Assembly: GCA_021802585.1 (NCBI GenBank)
Contig: JAJZRQ010000009.1
Span: forward strand, 1 to 59,287
Direction: 5' to 3'
Length of the DNA stretch: 59,287 bases
From: Chloroflexota bacterium
GTDB taxonomy: Bacteria > Chloroflexota > Limnocylindria > Limnocylindrales > CSP1-4
Translations under genes and position numbers: made by a program
In this document: piece after piece, positions 7,267-15,788 of the stretch
Position numbering within the stretch: the first letter of the stretch is position 1
How the letters are laid out: every line of letters begins with the position of its first letter
The notes under the pieces: model-generated
Databases searched by the model: none
What the model was told of the DNA's origin: nothing
Seen by the model: only the letters and a program-made list of their open reading frames with translations

Positions 7267-8343
7267 ATGAGCCGCTTCATCATCCGGCGCCTGCTCCTCA
7301 GCATCCCCGTCCTGCTCGGCGTCGTGACCCTCGTCTTCGTCCTCGCCCGGGTCATCCCGAGCGACCCCTGCCGGGCCGCGCTCGGGGAGAAGGCGACCGA
7401 CGCGATCTGCGCCGCCTTCAACACGCGGTACGGCCTCGACCGGCCGATCGTCGTCCAGTACGTCGGCTACATCGGCCAGATCCTCGGGGGCGACCTCGGC
7501 ACCTCGATCCGGTTCAACCGGACCGTCGCCGAGATGCTCGTCGAGCGGCTCCCCGTCACCGTGGAGCTCACCCTCTACGCCCTCCTGTTCGCGACGGTCG
7601 TGGGGATCACCCTCGGGCGGATCTCGGCGATCCGGCGGAACTCGCCGGCGGACGTGGGGACGATGATCATCGCCAACCTCGGCGTCTCGATCCCCGTCTT
7701 CGTCCTCGGCCTCATGCTCGCCTACCTCTTCGCGGTCGTGCTGAAGGGCTCGCCGATCGCGCTGCCGCCGTCGGGGCGGCTCTCGCCCGGCGTCGACGTC
7801 GTGCCCCTCGCCGAGGCGTGGGGCCTCCAGGGGCTCGGCGGGCCTCCGCGCCTCATCCTCGACTTCGTGTCGAACATCAACACGTTCAACGCGGTCCTCA
7901 CGCTCAACGGACCGCTCCTCGTCGACACGCTGCGGCACATGGTCCTGCCGGCCATCGCCCTCGGGACGATCCCGATGGCGATCATCGCCCGGATGACGCG
8001 CTCCAGCCTCCTCGACGTCCTGGGGCTCGACTACATCCGGACGGCGCGGGCGAAGGGCGTCTCGGAGCGGCGCGTCGTGAGCGCGCACGCGATGCGGAAC
8101 GCCCTCCTGCCCGTCGTCACCGTCATCGGGCTCTCGCTCGGCGGGCTCCTCTCGGGCGCGGTGCTCACCGAGACGATCTTCAACCTGACGGGAATCGGGA
8201 AGACGATCGTCGAGGCGATCACCGGCCGCGACTACATCGTCATCCAGGGGGTCGTCATCGTCGTCGCCGTGATCTACGTCGTCGTGAACCTCGTCGTCGA
8301 CGTGTCGTACGCGATGCTCGACCCGCGGATCCGCCTCGGGTGA
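7267..8343 (+). CDS. Peptide-type ABC transporter permease (DppB/OppB family)
   Basis: This 358-residue inner-membrane protein opens MSRFIIRRLLLSIPVLLGV, the standard DppB/OppB first helix. The second half contains the binding-protein-dependent transport signature: DYIRTARAKGVSERRV, then HAMRNALLPVVTVIG. This EAA-like loop contacts the ATPases. The chain is longer than the usual 310-330 residues because of an insert between helices, about residues 165-205. It pairs with the next gene to form the membrane channel. The start is ATG at 7267, with only a weak ribosome binding site, after the palindrome. Confidence 0.93.
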   Translation: MSRFIIRRLLLSIPVLLGVVTLVFVLARVIPSDPCRAALGEKATDAICAAFNTRYGLDRPIVVQYVGYIGQILGGDLGTSIRFNRTVAEMLVERLPVTVELTLYALLFATVVGITLGRISAIRRNSPADVGTMIIANLGVSIPVFVLGLMLAYLFAVVLKGSPIALPPSGRLSPGVDVVPLAEAWGLQGLGGPPRLILDFVSNINTFNAVLTLNGPLLVDTLRHMVLPAIALGTIPMAIIARMTRSSLLDVLGLDYIRTARAKGVSERRVVSAHAMRNALLPVVTVIGLSLGGLLSGAVLTETIFNLTGIGKTIVEAITGRDYIVIQGVVIVVAVIYVVVNLVVDVSYAMLDPRIRLG

Positions 8344-8356
8344 CGGGGAGCCGCCG

Positions 8357-9304
8357 ATGACCGCGACGGTCGGGAAGGTCCCGGACGCGCTCGCCGACCC
8401 TCTCGCCGCCCAGAAGCCCTCGAGCCTCTGGCGCGACACCCTTTGGAACATCCTCCGCCAGCGCTCGGCGGTCGTCGGCCTCACCTTCCTCGTCTTCCTC
8501 GTCGCGGTCGCGGTGTTCGCGCCGGTCATCGCCACGTACAACCCGAACGAGCCGATGATCGGCGTGCAGGCCGGGGCGAAGGTCCGGATGCCGCCCTGCA
8601 TCCACCTCCTCGGCTGCCCGGCGAACCTGCCGCAGCACCTCATGGGCCTCGACGGCAACGGCCGGGACGTCTTCAGCCGCGTCGTCTACGGCGCCCGGGT
8701 GAGCCTCCAGATCGGGATCCTGACGGTCGGCTTCGCGATCATCCTCGGCGCCCTCATCGGGGCGATCGCCGGCTACTTCGCGGGGAAGACCGACAACGTC
8801 CTCATGCGCCTCATGGACGTCGTCCTCGCGTTCCCGAGCCTCCTCCTCGCGATCGCGATCGTCACGGTCCTCGGCCAGGGCCTCATCAACGCCCAGCTCG
8901 CGATCGGCATCGTGGCGATCCCCGTCTACGCCCGTGTCATGCGCGCGTCCGTCCTCTCGATCCGCGAGCAGGAGTTCGTCGCCGCGTCGCGGGCGCTCGG
9001 CGAGTCGCGGGGGGGCATCCTCGTCCGGCGGGTCGTCCCGAACGCCCTGACGCCGCTCATCGTCCAGGGGACGCTCGGGATCGCGGCCGCGATCATCGAC
9101 GTCGCCGCCCTCTCGTTCCTCGGCCTCGGCGCGCAGCCGCCCCTCGCCGAGTGGGGCTCGATGATCGGGATCGAGCGGAATGCCGTCTTCGCGGCGCCGC
9201 ACCTCATCATCTTCCCGGGCCTCGCGATCGTCGTGACCTGCCTCGCCTTCAACCTCCTCGGCGACGGCGTGCGCGACGCGCTCGACCCGAGGCTGAACCG
9301 ATGA
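8357..9304 (+). CDS. Peptide-type ABC transporter permease (DppC/OppC family)
   Basis: The 315-residue protein has the DppC layout: a cytoplasmic N-terminus, a first helix at VVGLTFLVFLVAVAVFAPVI, an extracytoplasmic segment ending in GLDGNGRDVFSRVVYGARVS, then five helices. The ATPase-coupling loop reads EFVAASRALGESRGGILVRR, followed by VVPNALTPLIV. A Shine-Dalgarno GGGGAG precedes ATG 8357. The periplasmic segment before the GLDxxGRD motif is slightly enlarged and contains two Cys (PPCIHLLGC). The stop overlaps the next gene by ATGA. Confidence 0.93.
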   Translation: MTATVGKVPDALADPLAAQKPSSLWRDTLWNILRQRSAVVGLTFLVFLVAVAVFAPVIATYNPNEPMIGVQAGAKVRMPPCIHLLGCPANLPQHLMGLDGNGRDVFSRVVYGARVSLQIGILTVGFAIILGALIGAIAGYFAGKTDNVLMRLMDVVLAFPSLLLAIAIVTVLGQGLINAQLAIGIVAIPVYARVMRASVLSIREQEFVAASRALGESRGGILVRRVVPNALTPLIVQGTLGIAAAIIDVAALSFLGLGAQPPLAEWGSMIGIERNAVFAAPHLIIFPGLAIVVTCLAFNLLGDGVRDALDPRLNR

Positions 9305-10416
9305 CCCTCCCGGTGGACCGCACGGACCTGCCCGGCGGGGCCGTCATCGAGGAGCTCGCCCCCGTCGCCGCGCGGCGCGTGGCGCGGAGCCGCTCCGACC
9401 GGCCGCTCCTCGAGGTCCGGGGGCTCCGGACGTCGTTCCACACCCGCGACGGGATCGTGCGGGCGGTCGACGGGATCGACTTCCACGTCGATCGCGGCGA
9501 GGTCCTCGGGCTCGTCGGCGAATCCGGCTGCGGGAAGAGCGTGACCTCGCTCTCCGTCCTCCGCCTCGTGGCGAAGCCCGGCCGGATCGAGGCCGGCGAG
9601 GTCGTGTTCGACGGCCGCGACCTCCTGACGCTCCCGCCGGACGAGATGCGGAAGATCCGGGGCGAGCAGATCGCGATGATCTTCCAGCAGCCGACCTCGT
9701 CGCTCAACCCGGTGTGGGATGTCGGGCGGCAGATCGCCGAGGTCCTCGAGATCCACCGGGCGATGAAGCGGAAGGCCGCCCGGGACCGGGCCCTCGAGCT
9801 CCTCCGGATGGTCGGCATCCCCGATCCCGAGCGGCGCCTCCGCTCGTACCCGCACGAGCTCTCGGGCGGGATGGCCCAGCGGGTGATGATCGCGATGGCC
9901 CTCGCCTGCGAGCCCGACCTCCTCATCGCCGACGAGCCGACGACCGCCCTCGACGTCACGATCCAGGCCCAGATCCTCGACCTCATGCGCCACCTCCGGC
10001 GCGAGACGGGCACGGCGATCATCCTCATCACCCACGACCTCGGGGTCGTGGCGGAGATGTGCGACCGCGTCGCGGTCATGTACGCCGGCGAGATCGTCGA
10101 ACAGACTGACATCCACACGCTGTTCGCGAGCCCGAGCCACCCGTACACCCGGGGGCTCATTGGCTCGATCCCCGTCCCGGGCATCATCCGCGACTCCCTC
10201 GAGGTCATCCCGGGGAGCGTGCCGAACCTCATCGCCCTGCCCGCGGCCTGCCGGTTCGCGCCACGCTGCCGGATCCGCGAGGAAGAGGGGGTCGCCGGGT
10301 GCGTCGACGTCCATCCCGAGCTGCGGGAGCTCGCGCCCGGCCACGACGTCCGCTGCTTCCGCTACCACGACGCGGCCGGGACCCCGCTCCGGGGCCCGGA
10401 CGGGCGCGTCTCGTGA
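9301..10416 (+). CDS. Peptide-type ABC transporter ATPase (DppD/OppD family)
   Basis: This 371-residue nucleotide-binding subunit has Walker A GESGCGKS, a Q-loop in [12 protein letters not shown], signature LSGGMAQR, Walker [13 protein letters not shown] and the switch His in LITHDLG. The C-terminal oligopeptide-transporter extension contains the CRFAPRCRI Cys motif. The start ATG at 9301 overlaps the upstream permease stop (ATGA), which fixes it despite the open frame upstream. It forms the ATPase pair with the next gene. Position 4 of the signature (GGMAQR) has Ala where many DppD proteins have Arg. Confidence 0.94.
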   Translation: MTLPVDRTDLPGGAVIEELAPVAARRVARSRSDRPLLEVRGLRTSFHTRDGIVRAVDGIDFHVDRGEVLGLVGESGCGKSVTSLSVLRLVAKPGRIEAGEVVFDGRDLLTLPPDEMRKIRGEQIAMIFQQPTSSLNPVWDVGRQIAEVLEIHRAMKRKAARDRALELLRMVGIPDPERRLRSYPHELSGGMAQRVMIAMALACEPDLLIADEPTTALDVTIQAQILDLMRHLRRETGTAIILITHDLGVVAEMCDRVAVMYAGEIVEQTDIHTLFASPSHPYTRGLIGSIPVPGIIRDSLEVIPGSVPNLIALPAACRFAPRCRIREEEGVAGCVDVHPELRELAPGHDVRCFRYHDAAGTPLRGPDGRVS

Positions 10417-11459
10417 CCGCCCTCGCCCCGCCGGCCCGGGGGCCGGACACGGCCGCGGTCGGCGCGCCGCTCGTCGAGGTGACGGGCCTCGTGAAGCACT
10501 TCCCGATCAAGGGCGGGATCCTCCAGCGCCAGGTCGCCACGGTGAAGGCCGTCGACGGCGTCGACCTCCTCGTGCGTCGCGGCGAGACCCTCGGCCTCGT
10601 CGGCGAGTCCGGCTGCGGGAAGACGACCGTCGGCCGCCTCCTCCTCCGCCTCATCGAGCCGACGGCCGGGACGATCCGCTTCGACGGCGTCGACATCACC
10701 CACCTCCCCGACCGCCAGCTGAAGCCGTTCCGGCGGCGGATGCAGATCGTCTTCCAGGACCCCTTCGCGAGCCTCGACCCGCGGGCGCCGATCGGCGACA
10801 GCATCGGGGAGGGCCTCCGGATCCACGGGCTCGGGAACGCCCGGGAGCGGGCGGCACGGGTGAAGCGGATCATGGACATGGTCGGGCTCCAGCAGTACCA
10901 CGCGCGACGGTACGCTCACGAGTTCAGCGGCGGGCAGCGGCAGCGGATCGGGATCGCCCGGGCGCTCGTCCTCGAGCCCGACCTCGTCGTCTGCGACGAG
11001 CCGGTCTCGGCCCTCGACGTCTCGATCCAGGCCCAGGTCCTCAACCTCCTGAAGGACCTCCAGCGCGAGCTCGGCCTCACGTACCTGTTCATCGCCCATA
11101 ACATGGGTGTCGTCGAGCACATCAGCGACCGGGTCGCGGTCATGTACCTCGGTCGCGTCGCGGAGATCACGGACCGCGAGCGGATCTTCGCCGAGCCGCG
11201 CCATCCGTACACCCAGGCGCTCCTCTCGGCCGTCCCGATCCCTGACCCCGAGCTCCGCCGGTCGCGCGTCATCCTGGGGGGCGACGTCCCCTCCCCTGTC
11301 AATCCGCCCGAGGGCTGCCGGTTCCACCCCCGCTGCCCGCTCCGCGCGGAGCTCGGCAACCCGGAGCGCTGCAGCCGCGAGACCCCGCAGCTCGTCGACG
11401 CCGGCCGCGACCACCTCGTCGCGTGCCACTTCCGGGGCCCGGACGCGCCGGCCTCCTGA
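10413..11459 (+). CDS. Peptide-type ABC transporter ATPase (DppF/OppF family)
   Basis: The 348-residue protein carries [17 protein letters not shown] (Walker A), [12 protein letters not shown] (Q-loop), [15 protein letters not shown] (signature), [16 protein letters not shown] (Walker B) and FIAHNMG (switch region). The C-terminal CRFHPRCPL motif belongs to the oligopeptide ATPase family. The start is GTG at 10413, sharing GTGA with the dppD-like stop. It completes the first importer operon; a small hairpin follows the stop. Confidence 0.94.
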   Translation: MTALAPPARGPDTAAVGAPLVEVTGLVKHFPIKGGILQRQVATVKAVDGVDLLVRRGETLGLVGESGCGKTTVGRLLLRLIEPTAGTIRFDGVDITHLPDRQLKPFRRRMQIVFQDPFASLDPRAPIGDSIGEGLRIHGLGNARERAARVKRIMDMVGLQQYHARRYAHEFSGGQRQRIGIARALVLEPDLVVCDEPVSALDVSIQAQVLNLLKDLQRELGLTYLFIAHNMGVVEHISDRVAVMYLGRVAEITDRERIFAEPRHPYTQALLSAVPIPDPELRRSRVILGGDVPSPVNPPEGCRFHPRCPLRAELGNPERCSRETPQLVDAGRDHLVACHFRGPDAPAS

Positions 11460-11478
11460 GGGTTCGGACGCCCGGGCC

Positions 11479-11494
11479 CCCGCCCGTCGGCGGG
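11479..11494. terminator. Hairpin between the two convergent transport operons
   Basis: CCCGCC at 11479-11484 pairs with GGCGGG at 11489-11494 around the loop CGTC, inside the 66-bp gap between converging stops. There is no T tract, so efficient termination is uncertain. Confidence 0.4.
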
Positions 11495-11525
11495 AGTGGC
11501 TCCAGGCGGGGCGAGCCGTCGCTCG

Positions 11526-12674
11526 TCAGCTCGCGACGGGCCCGCCCGTCCGGGCGGCCGCCCCGATCGTGTCCGGGGTGACCTCCTCGGCGAAGTGGCA
11601 GGCCACGGCGTGGCCCGGCTGGATCTCCCGGAACTCCGGGACGACCGTCGTGCACTGCTCGGGGTTGCCGAGGCGCTCGCGCAGCCAGCACCGCGTGTGG
11701 AAGCGGCACCCCGACGGAGGGTTCGCCGGCGACGGGATGTCGCCCTTGAGGATGACCCGCCGGCGCCGGTTGCGAGGGTTCGGGTCCGGCACGGCGGAGA
11801 GGAGGGCGACCGTGTACGGGTGGGCCGGACGGACGTAGATGTCGTCGACCTCGGCGAGCTCGACCATCATCCCGAGGTACATGACCCCGACGCGGTCGCT
11901 GATGTGCTCGACGACGGCGAGGTTGTGGGCGATGAACAGGTACGTGAGCCCGAGCTCCTGCTGGAGGTCGTCGAGCAGGTTCAGGACCTGGCTCTGGATC
12001 GAGACGTCGAGCGCCGAGACCGGCTCGTCGCAGACGACGAAGTCGGGGTTGAGGGCGAGGGCCCGGGCAATCCCGATCCGCTGCCGCTGCCCGCCGCTGA
12101 ACTCGTGCGGGTAGCGGTGGATGTGGCTCTGGTTGAGGCCGACGCGGGCGAGGAGCTCGCGCACGAGGTCCTCGCGCTTCCCCTTGTCGGTGAGGCCGTG
12201 GACGAGGGGCCCCTCGCCGACGATCTCGCCGACGGACATCCGCGGGTTCAGGCTCGCGTACGGGTCCTGGAAGACGACCTGGAGGTCCCGGCGGGCCTTC
12301 TTCATCTCGCCGGCGTCGAGGACCGTCGCCCTGCGGCCGGCCTTCCGCTCCTCCTCGGTGGGGATGTCGAAGAGGACCCGGTTCTTCACCGTCACCTTCC
12401 CCGAGGTCGCCGGGATGAGACGGAGGATGACCTTGCCGAGCGTCGTCTTCCCGCAGCCGGACTCGCCGACGAGGCCGAGCGTCTCGCCCTTGCGGACGCT
12501 GAAGGAGACCCCGTCGACCGCCCGCACGGCCCCGATCGTCGAGATGCCGAGGAGGCCGCCGCGGATCTCGAAGTGCTTGACGAGGTTCTCGACCCGCAGG
12601 AGGGTCTCCCCGGCGGCGGGGGCCGCGGCCGGCTGCGCCCCGGGGTTCGTGGTCTCCATCTCGACTCCGCTCAT
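11526..12674 (-). CDS. Peptide-type ABC transporter ATPase (DppF/OppF family), second operon
   Basis: This 382-residue ATPase has [71 protein letters not shown] and [11 protein letters not shown], ending with the family Cys motif CRFHTRCWL. An insert of roughly 25 residues between Walker A and the Q-loop ([20 protein letters not shown]) is typical of DppF-like proteins from several non-proteobacterial phyla. ATG 12674 overlaps the preceding gene's stop (ATGA). It is the last gene of the second importer operon and partner of the next-upstream ATPase. Confidence 0.93.
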   Translation of the reverse strand: MSGVEMETTNPGAQPAAAPAAGETLLRVENLVKHFEIRGGLLGISTIGAVRAVDGVSFSVRKGETLGLVGESGCGKTTLGKVILRLIPATSGKVTVKNRVLFDIPTEEERKAGRRATVLDAGEMKKARRDLQVVFQDPYASLNPRMSVGEIVGEGPLVHGLTDKGKREDLVRELLARVGLNQSHIHRYPHEFSGGQRQRIGIARALALNPDFVVCDEPVSALDVSIQSQVLNLLDDLQQELGLTYLFIAHNLAVVEHISDRVGVMYLGMMVELAEVDDIYVRPAHPYTVALLSAVPDPNPRNRRRRVILKGDIPSPANPPSGCRFHTRCWLRERLGNPEQCTTVVPEFREIQPGHAVACHFAEEVTPDTIGAAARTGGPVAS

Positions 12675-13732
12675 GCTTCGACGGTCAGGGCTGCCGCCGC
12701 CGCGACGGCGGTCTCGGCCTCGGCGTCGGCCCCGATCTCCGGTGGCTCCCCGGCGGGCGTGAGCCAGCAGCGCGACAGGTGTCCCGGCTGGATCTCCTGG
12801 AGGGGCGGCGGCGTGTCGCACACGGGCATCGCGGACGGACAGCGCCGCTTGAAGAGGCAGCCCTTCGGCAGGTTCAGGGGGTTCGGGACGACGCCCTGGA
12901 TGACCTCGAGGCGGTGGCGCTTCTCGCCCAACCTCGGGATCGACGCGAGGAGGCCCTTCGTGTACGGGTGGTGCGGCTGCTCGAAGACGGTGTTCACGTC
13001 GGAGGACTCGACGACTTTGCCCGAGTACATGACGACGACGTCGTCCGCCATCTCGGCGATGACCCCGAGGTCATGGGTGATGAGCATGATCGCCATCCGG
13101 TTCCGCTCCCGGAGGGCCTTCATGAGCTCGAGGATCTGCGCCTGGATCGTGACGTCGAGGGCGGTCGTCGGCTCGTCGGCGATGAGGAGCTCGGGGTTCG
13201 TCGAGAGGGCCATCGCGATCATCACGCGCTGGCGCATGCCCCCGGAGAGCTGGTGGGGGTACTCGCGGGCGCGCCGCTTCGCGTCCGGGATCCCCACCTG
13301 GCTGAGCATCTCGATCGCGCGGTCGCCCGCCTCCCGGCGGTGGATCCCCTCGTGGAGCGAGATCGCCTCCGCGATCTGGTCGCCGCACGGGTAGACCGGG
13401 TTGAGGGAGGTCATCGGCTCCTGGAAGATCATCGAGATCGCGTTGCCGCGGACGTCCCGCATCTCCTCGTCGGACAGGGCGAGGAGGTCGCGGTCGGCAA
13501 GGCGGATCGAACCCGCGACGATCCGCCCGGGCCGCTCGATGAGCCGCATGACGGAGAGCGCGGTGATGCTCTTCCCGCAGCCGGATTCGCCGACGACGCC
13601 GAGGGTCTCGCCGTTCCTGATGCCGAAGCTCACCCCGTCGACGGCCTTCACGACGCCGTCCTGGGTGTAGAAGTGGGTCTTGAGCCCGTCGATCGAGAGG
13701 AGCTCGCCGGTGCGCGTCGGGCGCTGGGTCAT
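12671..13732 (-). CDS. Peptide-type ABC transporter ATPase (DppD/OppD family), second operon
   Basis: The 353-residue protein has [67 protein letters not shown] and [15 protein letters not shown], and the C-terminal CLFKRRCP motif. It ends in an Ala/Glu-rich tail. Its start codon overlaps the permease stop by one base (TGATG). It hydrolyses ATP with its DppF-like partner to power peptide uptake. Confidence 0.93.
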   Translation of the reverse strand: MTQRPTRTGELLSIDGLKTHFYTQDGVVKAVDGVSFGIRNGETLGVVGESGCGKSITALSVMRLIERPGRIVAGSIRLADRDLLALSDEEMRDVRGNAISMIFQEPMTSLNPVYPCGDQIAEAISLHEGIHRREAGDRAIEMLSQVGIPDAKRRAREYPHQLSGGMRQRVMIAMALSTNPELLIADEPTTALDVTIQAQILELMKALRERNRMAIMLITHDLGVIAEMADDVVVMYSGKVVESSDVNTVFEQPHHPYTKGLLASIPRLGEKRHRLEVIQGVVPNPLNLPKGCLFKRRCPSAMPVCDTPPPLQEIQPGHLSRCWLTPAGEPPEIGADAEAETAVAAAAALTVEA

Positions 13733-14658
13733 CAGTTGGTCTCGACGCGCTGGCGCGGATCGAGCGCGTCGCGGAGGCCGTCACCGAGGAAGCTCGCCGC
13801 GAGGACGACGAGGACGAGCGTGATCCCCGGGTACCAGGCGAGGAGCGGGTTCCGATAGAAGTAGTCCTGGGCCTTCGTGAGCATGTTGCCGAGGCTCGCC
13901 TCGGGCGGCGTGATCCCGAAGCCGAGGAACGAGAGGGCCGCCTCGACGACGACGGAGTCGGCGATGCCGAGCGTCGCGGCGACGACGACCGGGGCCATCG
14001 CGGAGGGGATCATGTGGCGCATGACGACGCGCCGGTCGCCCGCGCCGAGGGCCTTCGCCGCCTGGACGAAGTCGGCCTCGCGGAGGGACAGGAACTCGGC
14101 CCGGACGAGCCGGGCGGCCGTCGTCCACCCCGTCAGCCCGATCGCGATGATGATGACCCAGACGTTGCCGGTCCCCCAGAACGCGACGAGCATGAGGATG
14201 AGGAAGAACGTCGGGATCGAGAGGACGATGTCGACGACGCGCATGAGGGCGTTGTCGACCCACCCCCCGAAGTAGCCGGCGGTCGACCCGACCGTCACGC
14301 CGATGAAGACGATGACGAGGACCGCGGCGAACCCGATGAAGAGCGAGGTCTGGAGGCCCTTCATGAGGCGCGCGAACGTGTTGATCCCGAGCGAGTCGTA
14401 GCCGAGGGGGGCGGTGAGGGAGGCCGGCTGGTTGATCCGCTCGAGCGATGTCTCCTTCCAGGCGTCGCCCGAGAGGAGCGGGATCGCGATCGCCGCCGTG
14501 ACGAGGATCGCCATGAGGAAGAAGGCGATGACCGCGAGGCGGTGGCGGACGAAGCGCTGGCGGACGAGCTGCCAGTAGGTCCGGACCGGCGTCAGGTCGA
14601 CCTCGTCGACCGCCGGGATGGCGCCACCGGGGATCCGGGTGACCTGCGTGCCTTCCAT
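13732..14658 (-). CDS. Peptide-type ABC transporter permease (DppC/OppC family), second operon
   Basis: The protein has 308 residues, with an N-terminal cytoplasmic stretch, a first helix at RLAVIAFFLMAILVTAAIA and the extracytoplasmic signature LGYDSLGINTFARLMKG, which replaces the usual LGTDxxGRD. The coupling loop reads EADFVQAAKALGAGDRRVV, followed by HMIPSAMAPVVV. It forms the channel with the DppB-like protein encoded 10 bases upstream. The divergence of the GTDxxGRD motif to GYDSLGINTF sets it apart from the first operon's DppC. Confidence 0.92.
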   Translation of the reverse strand: MEGTQVTRIPGGAIPAVDEVDLTPVRTYWQLVRQRFVRHRLAVIAFFLMAILVTAAIAIPLLSGDAWKETSLERINQPASLTAPLGYDSLGINTFARLMKGLQTSLFIGFAAVLVIVFIGVTVGSTAGYFGGWVDNALMRVVDIVLSIPTFFLILMLVAFWGTGNVWVIIIAIGLTGWTTAARLVRAEFLSLREADFVQAAKALGAGDRRVVMRHMIPSAMAPVVVAATLGIADSVVVEAALSFLGFGITPPEASLGNMLTKAQDYFYRNPLLAWYPGITLVLVVLAASFLGDGLRDALDPRQRVETN

Positions 14659-14668
14659 CGTCGCGCCC

Positions 14669-15631
14669 CTAGTACTTGATCCGCGGATCGACGACCGCGT
14701 AGAGGATGTCGGCGAGCAGGTTGCCGATGATCACCATCGCCCCGCCGATCATCGCGAAGGCCAGCACGACGGGGTAGTCGCGCTCCGTCACCGCCGAGAC
14801 CCCGAGGTAGCCGAGGCCCGGCCACGAGAAGACGGCCTCCGTGATCGCCGCCCCGGCGAGGAGCGTCGGGATCGTGAGCCCGAGGAGGGTGACGATCGGG
14901 ATGAGGGCGTTGCGCAGCGCGTGCTTGAAGATGACGCGCGAGGACGCGAGGCCCTTGGCCTTCGCCGTCCGGATGTAGTCCGCCCGCAGCACCTCGAGCA
15001 TCGAGGCGCGCATGTAGCGGCTCCATCCCGCGACGCCGACGATCGTGATCGTCATGGCAGGCAGGGCGAGGTGCCAGAGGAGGTCGAGGATGTCGCCCTC
15101 CTTGCCGAACGTGTACTTCCCGAAGAGCGGGAAGAGGTCGAGCTGCTGGGCGAAGATCTGGCGGAGGATGATGCCGAGCCAGAACGTCGGGAGCGCGTAG
15201 CCGATCGTCGTGATGACCGCGATCACCTTGTCGGCGATGCTGTACTGCTTCACGGCGCCGAGGATCCCGACGGGGATCGCGATGATGATCGTCAGGATGA
15301 GCGACGTTCCCATGAGCTGGAGCGTGCTCGGAATCCGCTCGAAGATCTTGTCGCGGACCGGGAGCCCGTCGGTGATCGAAAAGCCCCAGGCGGTGTTGTC
15401 GAAGGGGAAGCTCCAGAACGCGGTGAACCACTTCACGAACTGGATCGGGAGGGGCTGGTCGAGCCCGTAGACGCGCCGGAGGTTCGCGATGACCTCCGGG
15501 GAGACCTTGTTCGAGCGGAAGCGGTCGAACGGGTCGCCGGGCGCCGAGTACACGATGAAGAACGCGATGATGCTGATCCCGACGATGATCGGGATGGCCT
15601 GGATCAACCGGCGAACGACGTAGCGGGCCAT
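14669..15631 (-). CDS. Peptide-type ABC transporter permease (DppB/OppB family), second operon
   Basis: This 320-residue membrane protein opens MARYVVRRLIQAIPIIVGIS and contains APGDPFDRFRSNKVSPEVIA, the usual DppB extracytoplasmic segment. The C-terminal coupling loop reads DYIRTAKAKGLASSRVIFKH, followed by ALRNALIPIVTLLGLTIP. It is of normal family length, unlike the longer permease of the first operon. The gene lies after the strong hairpin at 15721-15754 and starts at ATG 15631. Confidence 0.93.
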   Translation of the reverse strand: MARYVVRRLIQAIPIIVGISIIAFFIVYSAPGDPFDRFRSNKVSPEVIANLRRVYGLDQPLPIQFVKWFTAFWSFPFDNTAWGFSITDGLPVRDKIFERIPSTLQLMGTSLILTIIIAIPVGILGAVKQYSIADKVIAVITTIGYALPTFWLGIILRQIFAQQLDLFPLFGKYTFGKEGDILDLLWHLALPAMTITIVGVAGWSRYMRASMLEVLRADYIRTAKAKGLASSRVIFKHALRNALIPIVTLLGLTIPTLLAGAAITEAVFSWPGLGYLGVSAVTERDYPVVLAFAMIGGAMVIIGNLLADILYAVVDPRIKY

Positions 15632-15720
15632 GGCTCAGCCTCGGGCGTGGGACGGCAGGGGCCGGCCGAGGTTGCGGTCGGCGATCGGTCGGTTCATCCG
15701 GTCCTTCCGGGATACAACAT

Positions 15721-15754
15721 CGGCCGGCGGCGGCCGTGGGGCCGCCGCCGGCCG
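15721..15754 (-). terminator. Perfect 15-bp stem-loop between binding-protein and permease genes, second operon
   Basis: 15721-15735 is the exact reverse complement of 15740-15754 with a 4-base loop. It follows the binding-protein stop (15789) and precedes the permease start (15631). Its position matches the palindrome at 7200-7233 in the other importer operon, suggesting the same expression-balancing role. Confidence 0.6.
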
Positions 15755-15788
15755 TGGTTCCGTCAGCGCAGAAGCGCCGGCGCGAGGG

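Noticed and set aside
13877-14679. Plus-strand frames opposite the second operon's permeases
   Set aside because: They are antisense shadows of DppB/DppC genes with diagnostic motifs on the minus strand.
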